Positions 1 through 4,191 of a DNA stretch of 5,990 bases are shown here, piece after piece (positions within the stretch are counted from its first letter, which is position 1; each line of letters begins with the position of its first letter). The notes below the pieces were generated by a model. It was not told where the DNA came from. It saw only the letters and a program-made list of their open reading frames with translations, and did not search any database. The translations under genes and the position numbers were made by a program. Origin of the DNA: Desulfitobacterium sp. (GTDB taxonomy: Bacteria; Bacillota; Desulfitobacteriia; Desulfitobacteriales; Desulfitobacteriaceae); assembly GCA_012799495.1 (NCBI GenBank), contig JAAZLD010000474.1, forward strand, positions 1-5,990, given 5' to 3'.

Positions 1-2
1 GT

Positions 3-101
3 TGCAACTATATTCAAGGCTATCTTTTCAGCAAACCTTTATTACCTGAAGAAGTGGAAAAGATCTATCATAAGAATTTTTTAAGAGATAATAATAGTTG
101 A
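3..101 (+). CDS. EAL-domain protein, C-terminal end (partial)
   Basis: Only the last 32 codons and a TGA stop are in the window; the 5' part lies to the left. The readable tail contains IQGYLFSKPLLPEEVEKIY. This matches the usual end of EAL domains (the QGYLFSKPLP-EE segment of the last strand and helix), which hydrolyse cyclic di-GMP in the cytoplasm. The frame is open from the window edge to the stop. The catalytic EAL and metal-binding residues lie outside the window, so activity cannot be judged, and neither can the presence of an accompanying GGDEF or sensor domain. A hairpin terminator follows 39 bases after the stop. The family call rests on about 15 residues, but the motif is distinctive. 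Confidence 0.75.
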   Translation, partial: CNYIQGYLFSKPLLPEEVEKIYHKNFLRDNNS

Positions 102-140
102 AAAATATAATAAAAGTTTGATAAAAGAAGAGATAAATAA

Positions 141-170
141 AGGTGCTTGGATAATTTCCAGGCACCTTTT
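141..170. terminator. Bidirectional hairpin terminator between convergent genes
   Basis: An 11-bp inverted repeat (141-151 with 157-167, one G-U pair) closes a 5-base loop. On the + strand it is followed only by a short TTTT run before CCCC. On the - strand it is followed by the U-rich TTATTTATCT. It lies between the + strand EAL gene (stop at 101) and the - strand dehydrogenase gene (stop at 174-176). It therefore plausibly ends both transcripts, more efficiently for the dehydrogenase. Confidence 0.8.
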
Positions 171-173
171 CCC

Positions 174-935
174 CTAAACACAAGTATAGCCACCGTCTAC
201 AGGTAGAATAACCCCTGTTACATAGGAAGCTTCATCTGAGGCTAAAAAGCAAGCGGCAGCGTTCAGCTCTCCCCATTTCCCATAACGACCTAAAGGAACA
301 GTCCGTTCCATATAAGCTTTAAAGGATTCAGTGTTCAAGGTATCTTTAGTTAGCTCTGTTTCAAAGTATCCAGGGCAAAGGCAATTAACAGTTATGCCCC
401 TACGTGACCATTCGGCTGCTAAGGCACGGGTCAGATTTACTACTCCCCCTTTGGCTGCATGATAAGCTGCAGCAGGGGATTCGCTATTTCCTACCATTCC
501 ATACATAGATGAAACATTAATAATTCTACCGTAGCCAGCTTCAAGCATAACTTTACCGAATTCCCGGGCCGTTCTAAATACTCCTGTCAAATCAATGGCA
601 AGGTTATATTCCCAGGTCTCATCATCCATTTCTTCGGCAGGTTTTACAGAACCAACACCTGCATTATTAATAAGTACGTCAATTTTACCAAAGATTTTTA
701 AAGATGCTTGGACAGCGTCTTTGATAGAATCTAATTTAGTAACATCACATTCAAAAGGAAGCACTTTTATTTGATATTTCTCCTCAATTTCCTTTGCCAC
801 AGATTGGAGTTTTTCTCGCCGGCGAGCTAATAACACTAGATCAGCTCCTTGCTCGGCAAAGCCGTGAGCCATTTGGACTCCTAAGCCACTAGAAGCACCG
901 GTTATAGCCACCACGCGATCTTTAAAATTGAACAT
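174..935 (-). CDS. Short-chain dehydrogenase/reductase (SDR) family oxidoreductase
   Basis: This is a cytoplasmic NAD(P)-dependent oxidoreductase of 253 residues, the normal length of a classical SDR. The Rossmann cofactor motif TGASSGLG is at residues 12-19. NNAG is at 90-93, the catalytic Ser is probably S143 (VSSMYG), and YHAAK gives Tyr158 and Lys162. PG at 188-189 and the C-terminal VDGGYT are also typical. After strand beta-2 the sequence reads LLARRR (residues 35-40). It has Arg where NAD-specific enzymes carry Asp, which suggests NADP(H). The usual catalytic Asn of the N-L-x-G-x-F segment is Asp115 here (IDLTGVF). The ATG is set by an AAGGAGGAG ribosome site (complement of 942-950). 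Overall it resembles the gluconate 5-dehydrogenase / 3-oxoacyl-ACP reductase branch, but the substrate cannot be read from the sequence. It is transcribed away from the transporter operon, apparently as a single gene. Confidence 0.93.
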   Translation of the reverse strand: MFNFKDRVVAITGASSGLGVQMAHGFAEQGADLVLLARRREKLQSVAKEIEEKYQIKVLPFECDVTKLDSIKDAVQASLKIFGKIDVLINNAGVGSVKPAEEMDDETWEYNLAIDLTGVFRTAREFGKVMLEAGYGRIINVSSMYGMVGNSESPAAAYHAAKGGVVNLTRALAAEWSRRGITVNCLCPGYFETELTKDTLNTESFKAYMERTVPLGRYGKWGELNAAACFLASDEASYVTGVILPVDGGYTCV

Positions 936-1120
936 TTAGAGCTCCTCCTTAATAAACCACTTTATACTAGTCTTTCTTGTAGTATTTTTTGTATGAATGG
1001 TAAATTAGGGTTAATTTTTTTAAACAGAGAATTTCGGAAAAATAGTGTTCAAAAAGAAATTCTGCACCATGGTAAATAGAAAAAATTCTAAAAATTATAG
1101 GACAGAGTAGGGGAAACCCG
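936..1120. other. AT-rich intergenic region, upstream of the SDR gene
   Basis: No gene is seen here. The stretch must carry the promoter of the leftward SDR gene. On the - strand a perfect TATAAT lies at 1094-1099 but has no well-spaced -35. A weaker pair, TTTACC (998-1003) and TACAAG (975-980) with 17 bases between, matches consensus 4/6 at each box. Neither is convincing. A 7-bp inverted repeat, GAATTTC (1029-1035) and GAAATTC (1056-1062), with a 20-base gap could be an operator or chance in AT-rich DNA. Confidence 0.4.
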
Positions 1121-1149
1121 TTGACAAGCCATTCATATTTATGTAGACT
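1121..1149 (+). promoter_or_regulatory. Sigma-A-type promoter of the riboswitch / lysine transporter operon
   Basis: A perfect -35 box TTGACA (1121-1126) is followed after exactly 17 bases by TAGACT (1144-1149, 4/6 match to TATAAT). Transcription would start near 1156, just ahead of the lysine riboswitch. The position relative to the aptamer is what a leader-regulated operon requires. Confidence 0.8.
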
Positions 1150-1170
1150 GTATGTAATTTAATAAGCAGA

Positions 1171-1190
1171 ACCTCACTACTTGGTGAGGT
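1171..1190 (+). promoter_or_regulatory. Small hairpin overlapping the riboswitch P1 5' strand
   Basis: ACCTCAC (1171-1177) is a perfect complement of GTGAGGT (1184-1190), with a 6-base loop. The right arm lies inside the 5' strand of the riboswitch P1 helix (1183-1192), so the two pairings cannot coexist. It would form first during transcription. It may tune how readily P1 closes, or it may be a minor folding intermediate. The pairing is seen in the sequence; the regulatory role is inference. Confidence 0.45.
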
Positions 1191-1360
1191 AGAGGAGCGA
1201 TATTTATTAGTCCCTATGGAGCGTGAGGAGTGATGAAATAGGGAGTAGGAAATACCGCCGAAGTAGGTAATATCCTCAGTATTATCTGCTGGGCCTGCAG
1301 TGAATAACTGCAGGACTGTCTCAATAAACTACCCAGTTTATTGAGTTGCGCTATCTTATC
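1183..1360 (+). promoter_or_regulatory. Lysine riboswitch (L-box) aptamer
   Basis: This leader RNA domain binds lysine and controls transcription of the downstream operon. All five helices can be traced. P1 is 1183-1192 with 1351-1360 (10 bp, three G-U). P2 includes 1211-1217 with 1238-1244 and 1201-1205 with 1250-1254. P3 is 1262-1272 with 1280-1290. P4 is 1294-1301 with 1307-1314. P5 is 1320-1330 with 1335-1345. Loop L2 TGAGGA (1224-1229) is complementary to loop L3 TCCTCA (1273-1278), the kissing interaction characteristic of the class. Conserved blocks are present: AGAGGAGCGA (1191-1200), CCGCCGAAG (1255-1263), GCTGG (1288-1292) and GGACTGTC (1313-1320). Lysine binding would stabilise P1 and favour the terminator at 1393-1423. 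The antiterminator pairing could not be resolved by eye. In other Firmicutes this class controls lysine biosynthesis or lysine transport genes. Confidence 0.95.
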
Positions 1361-1392
1361 GGGAAATGAGGGATCTAGGAGTATTGAATACT

Positions 1393-1423
1393 AAAGAGCC
1401 TGAGATTTTCTCAGGCTCTTTTT
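1393..1423 (+). terminator. Riboswitch expression-platform terminator
   Basis: A 13-bp perfect stem (1393-1405 with 1409-1421) closes a 3-base loop and runs into TTTTT (1419-1423). It begins 33 bases after the 3' end of P1, the expected place for the terminator of a lysine-OFF switch. A small hairpin, AGTAT (1380-1384) with ATACT (1388-1392), abuts its 5' side. Confidence 0.93.
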
Positions 1424-1687
1424 GATACCACGGTGAAATTGCTGGAGGCTCACCACGTTACCCCAAGCTAGGATTTTGACTAGCCAAGGAGCGACTTCAA
1501 GTCCGAGGAGACAACTTATATCCTCAAGAGTTTTAATATACTGTCTCTGAAGGACTTCGGAGCGACGGACTATCAAAATCCGTTATTTGGTTTGTTTGTC
1601 TCATGGAGAAAATGAACAACTCTAAATCTATAATCCGTGAGGCTTCAAAGGAGATAAAAGTTTAAAAAGAGAAGGAGAGGTATATTC
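1424..1687 (+). other. Long extra leader between riboswitch terminator and first gene
   Basis: These 264 bases hold no supportable gene. The spacer between an L-box terminator and its gene is usually only tens of bases. Contents: a GGTGA/TCACC inverted repeat (1432-1436, 1449-1453), the large imperfect hairpin at 1471-1581, a tail with GTCTC at 1598-1602 echoing GTCTC at 1543-1547, and the AAGGAGAGG ribosome site of the binding-protein gene (1672-1680). The + strand has a 20-codon reading frame (1603-1665) without a credible ribosome site. The block could be an inserted small repeat element, a second structured RNA, or a decayed sequence. I cannot tell which. Confidence 0.5.
1471..1581 (+). 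other. Imperfect 111-base hairpin of unknown class
   Basis: Nested complementary blocks are: 1471-1479 with 1573-1581 (9 bp perfect, GGATTTTGA/TCAAAATCC), 1481-1483 with 1570-1572, 1484-1485 with 1567-1568, 1499-1504 with 1552-1557 (AAGTCC/GGACTT), and 1507-1512 with 1543-1548. The central internal loop carries the same 8-mer, GGAGCGAC, on both sides (1488-1495 and 1559-1566). The apical loop is about 30 bases. There is no U-tract after it, so it is not a terminator. It matches no riboswitch class I can recognise. The shape fits either a small palindromic repeat element or a structured leader RNA. Confidence 0.5.
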
Positions 1688-2575
1688 ATGAAAAAGAAAC
1701 TTGCACTAGTAGTGGCCCTGGTTTTAAGTGCTATGTTAGTGGTGACAGGGTGTTCTGGAGGAAATAATAACTCCGGTGGAGACTCCCAAGGCTCTCAACA
1801 AGAAACACAGCAAGGAACAGAAGAAACAAAAAAAGAGCTTTTCCGGGTGGGAATGGAAGCAGGTTATGCACCTTTTAACTGGACCCAAAAAGATGACTCC
1901 AATGGAGCTGTAAAAATTGATGGTAGCTCCGAATATGCTGGAGGCTATGATGTGGAAATAGCTAAGAGAATAGCAGAAGGATTAGACAGAGAGTTAGTAA
2001 TTGTTAAAACCGATTGGAAAGGTCTTCCTCCTGCAGTAATGTCAGGGAAAATCGATGCTATTATAGCTGGTATGTCTCCTACTGCTGAACGTATGGAAAC
2101 CCTCGATTTTTCTGATATTTACTACACATCTGATTTGGTTATGGTAGTGAAAAAAGGCGGACCCTATGAAAATGCTACTTCCATTCAGGATTTTGCTGGG
2201 GCGAAAATAACTGCTCAACAAAATACCTTCCACTATTCTGTAATTGACCAGATCGACGGAGTAAATAAACAAACAGCTATGAATAACTTCCCCGCTATGC
2301 GGGTTGCTCTTGAATCAGGAGTTATCGATGGTTATGTTTCCGAACGTCCTGAAGGTGTTAGTGCTGAGGCTGCTAATAAGGCTTTCAAAATGGTAGAGTT
2401 TACTGATGGTTTCGAAACTAACCCTGAAGACACAGCTATTGCTGTAGGCCTTAACAAAGGTAGCGAACTTACAGAAAAAATCAATGAAATTTTAAAAACT
2501 ATTCCAGAAGATGAGCGGCTTCGTATAATGGATGAAGCAATTAAGAATCAACCTGTTACTGGTGACGAAGAATAA
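1688..2575 (+). CDS. Lysine-type amino-acid ABC transporter, substrate-binding lipoprotein
   Basis: This extracellular, membrane-anchored receptor captures the amino acid and delivers it to the permease. It has 295 residues. A lipoprotein signal peptide (KKK, hydrophobic core, lipobox VTGC) puts the lipid-modified Cys at 22. A Gly/Asn/Gln/Glu-rich linker runs from about 23 to 50, and the type-3 solute-binding domain from about 52 to 285. Family landmarks are GYAPFN (59-64), GGYDVEIAKRIAE (85-97), the ligand-carboxylate segment MSPTAER with Arg135, FSDIYYTSD (141-149), QQNTFHYS (177-184) and VIDGYVSERPE (212-222) with Asp214, the likely amino-group ligand. The start is set by AAGGAGAGG 7-15 bases upstream. 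The fold alone says only 'polar amino acid'; lysine is inferred from the riboswitch upstream. A strong hairpin after the stop separates it from the permease gene. Confidence 0.95.
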   Translation: MKKKLALVVALVLSAMLVVTGCSGGNNNSGGDSQGSQQETQQGTEETKKELFRVGMEAGYAPFNWTQKDDSNGAVKIDGSSEYAGGYDVEIAKRIAEGLDRELVIVKTDWKGLPPAVMSGKIDAIIAGMSPTAERMETLDFSDIYYTSDLVMVVKKGGPYENATSIQDFAGAKITAQQNTFHYSVIDQIDGVNKQTAMNNFPAMRVALESGVIDGYVSERPEGVSAEAANKAFKMVEFTDGFETNPEDTAIAVGLNKGSELTEKINEILKTIPEDERLRIMDEAIKNQPVTGDEE

Positions 2576-2580
2576 ACAAC

Positions 2581-2630
2581 AACATCATAAAACCGGCTAC
2601 ATACTTATGGAGTCGGTTTTATGATGTTTT
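2581..2630 (+). terminator. Intra-operon hairpin terminator after the binding-protein gene
   Basis: An 18-bp stem (2581-2598 with 2611-2628, one G-U) encloses a 12-base loop and is followed by TTTTATT. It begins five bases after the binding-protein stop codon and 45 bases before the permease start. No good promoter is visible between it and the permease. It therefore most likely acts as a partial terminator or mRNA 3'-end stabiliser, giving more binding protein than permease and ATPase, a common arrangement in importer operons. Confidence 0.85.
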
Positions 2631-2675
2631 ATTGCTCGACTTCTGCGCAGAAAATTAATTAGAGGTGATAAAAAG

Positions 2676-3398
2676 ATGAGTTTTGAATGGATAATCCGGA
2701 TTGCTACTGAGAATTGGCCGTTGTTCCTGCGCGGAGCGGGCATTACTCTCTTAATTGCTATTATCGGAACCATTATTGGAGCTTTTATTGGATTAGTAAT
2801 TGGGGTAATTCGCACAATCCCAGAGCCGGAACGAGGATTAAAGAAAATCTTACTGAAGGTCACAAACTTTATCCTAGCTTGTTATATTGAGTTTTTCCGG
2901 GGAACACCAATGATGGTACAAGCTATGGTCATTTACTATGGTTCAGCTTTAGCTTTTGGAGTTGATATAGATAAATTATGGGCAGCAATTATTATTGTTT
3001 CTATCAACACCGGAGCTTATATGGCGGAAATTGTCCGAGGTGGTATTATTTCTATCGATAAAGGGCAATTTGAAGCTGCTCATGCCATAGGTATGAACCA
3101 TTTTCAAACAATGACCACTATTGTTTTGCCCCAGGCTATCCGCAATATTCTCCCCGCTACTGGAAACGAATTTATTATCAATATTAAAGATACTTCTGTC
3201 TTAAATGTGATCGCTGTATCCGAACTCTTCTTCACAACCAACTCAATTGCTGGTAGCAACTTCCGCTACTTCGAAGCTTTCTCAATAGCTTGTCTCCTCT
3301 ACCTAGTTATGACCTTTACTGTGACACGGATTCTACGTTATATGGAGCGCAAGTTGGACGGGCCAGAAACTTATACCATGAATCAAATGCAAGTATAG
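2676..3398 (+). CDS. Amino-acid ABC transporter permease (HisM/GlnP type)
   Basis: This is the inner-membrane channel subunit of the importer, 240 residues, normal for this family and probably a homodimer because only one permease gene is present. Hydrophobic segments lie near 20-45, 65-90, 102-122 and 200-222, with further membrane-associated segments around 145-190. The family motif EFFRGTP is at 72-78. The EAA loop that docks on the ATPase is EAAHAIG (133-139) followed by IVLP (149-152). IKDTSVL (170-176) is also characteristic. The ATG follows AGAGGTGAT (2661-2669) at good spacing. Its gene lies between the binding-protein gene, after the hairpin terminator, and the ATPase gene 55 bases downstream. 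Confidence 0.95.
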   Translation: MSFEWIIRIATENWPLFLRGAGITLLIAIIGTIIGAFIGLVIGVIRTIPEPERGLKKILLKVTNFILACYIEFFRGTPMMVQAMVIYYGSALAFGVDIDKLWAAIIIVSINTGAYMAEIVRGGIISIDKGQFEAAHAIGMNHFQTMTTIVLPQAIRNILPATGNEFIINIKDTSVLNVIAVSELFFTTNSIAGSNFRYFEAFSIACLLYLVMTFTVTRILRYMERKLDGPETYTMNQMQV

Positions 3399-3453
3399 CA
3401 AGGCCGGAAGATATGCTCCGTTGTAACTAAGGTTAAGGAAGGAGAAAAGTAAA

Positions 3454-4191
3454 ATGGAGAAAATTATCGATGTTAAGCATCTTAGCAAATCTTTCGGGGA
3501 AAATGTAGTCTTAAGGGATATTAACTTTTCTGTTCATAAAGGAGAAGTAGTTTGTATTATTGGTTCTTCTGGTTCAGGTAAATCTACCCTTCTCCGCTGT
3601 GTCAACCTCTTGGAAACTCCCAGTGGAGGAGAGATTATCTATAAAGGGGAAAACATCCTAGATGATAAACATAATGTCTATAAATATCGCCAAAAGTTAG
3701 GAATGGTTTTCCAACAGTTTAACCTGTTTAATAACTTTAATGTTCTAAAAAATTGTACTATCGGACCAATGAAGCTTCTTAAACGCTCTAAAGAGGAAGC
3801 TGAGGCTATAGCCATGAAATACCTAAAGCTCGTTGGTATGGAGCAATTTATCAACGCAAAGCCTAGACAATTATCCGGAGGACAAAAACAACGGGTGGCT
3901 ATTGCTAGGGCTCTGTCCATGGAGCCTGATGTGATGCTCTTTGATGAGCCTACCTCTGCCCTTGACCCCGAAATGGTGGGGGAAGTCTTAAAAGTTATGA
4001 AAGAGCTGGCAAACTCCGGTTTAACCATGCTGGTTGTTACACATGAAATGGACTTTGCTAAAGAAGTTTCTGATCGGGTGGTCTTTATGGATCAAGGGGT
4101 CATCGCTGAGGAAGGTCCTCCAGAGCAAATCTTTAACAACCCCCATCAAGAACGAACAAAGGAGTTCTTAAAACGAATTTTGAGAAGATAG
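3454..4191 (+). CDS. Amino-acid ABC transporter ATP-binding protein (GlnQ/HisP type)
   Basis: This cytoplasmic ATPase powers the importer; it has 245 residues, typical of the polar amino-acid uptake family. Walker A GSSGSGKST is at 37-45, the Q-loop Gln at 87 (MVFQQFNLF), signature LSGGQ at 140-144, Walker B VMLFDEP at 160-166, D-loop SALD at 168-171 and the H-loop His at 197 (VTHEM). All catalytic elements are intact. The extended FNLF segment after the Q-loop and the C-terminal FNNPHQERTKEFL are hallmarks of this subfamily. The start is set by AAGGAAGGAG (3435-3444). It is the last gene of the operon. Its final 24 bases overlap the 3' end of the convergent exporter gene, and no conventional terminator follows. 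Confidence 0.96.
   Translation: MEKIIDVKHLSKSFGENVVLRDINFSVHKGEVVCIIGSSGSGKSTLLRCVNLLETPSGGEIIYKGENILDDKHNVYKYRQKLGMVFQQFNLFNNFNVLKNCTIGPMKLLKRSKEEAEAIAMKYLKLVGMEQFINAKPRQLSGGQKQRVAIARALSMEPDVMLFDEPTSALDPEMVGEVLKVMKELANSGLTMLVVTHEMDFAKEVSDRVVFMDQGVIAEEGPPEQIFNNPHQERTKEFLKRILRR
4165..4186. terminator. Weak hairpin in the convergent gene overlap, possible terminator
   Basis: TTCTTAAAA (4165-4173) pairs with TTTTGAGAA (4178-4186), one G-U, around a CGAA tetraloop. It sits within the coding overlap of the ATPase and exporter genes. The stem is AT-rich and neither strand has a clear U-tract afterwards, so a terminator role is doubtful. It is listed because no other termination signal is visible between these convergent genes. 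Confidence 0.3.

Noticed and set aside
1391..1576. 61-codon open frame on the - strand with a TTG start
   Set aside because: It runs through the riboswitch terminator and the 111-base hairpin, lacks a ribosome site, and would be antisense to the leader. It is better explained as a shadow of structured or repeat DNA, though a protein-like frame conserved in other copies would reopen the question.
1603..1665. 20-codon + strand frame (MEKMNNSKSIIREASKEIKV) ahead of the binding-protein gene
   Set aside because: There is no ribosome site at a workable distance before either ATG (1603 or 1612), and it resembles no known leader peptide. It is too short to support without conservation.
2042..2272. 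76-codon - strand frame inside the binding-protein gene
   Set aside because: It lies wholly antisense to a well-supported gene and the translation shows no family features.
2632..2660. Possible promoter (TTGCTC, 17 bases, TTAATT) before the permease gene
   Set aside because: Each hexamer matches consensus at only 3 of 6 positions, and transcription would start on top of the permease ribosome site.
2597..2863. 88-codon - strand frame across the permease start
   Set aside because: It is antisense to the permease gene and overlaps the intra-operon terminator; no recognisable domain.
3678..4028. 116-codon - strand frame inside the ATPase gene
   Set aside because: It is a reverse-strand shadow of the conserved ATPase gene, with no ribosome site or family resemblance.
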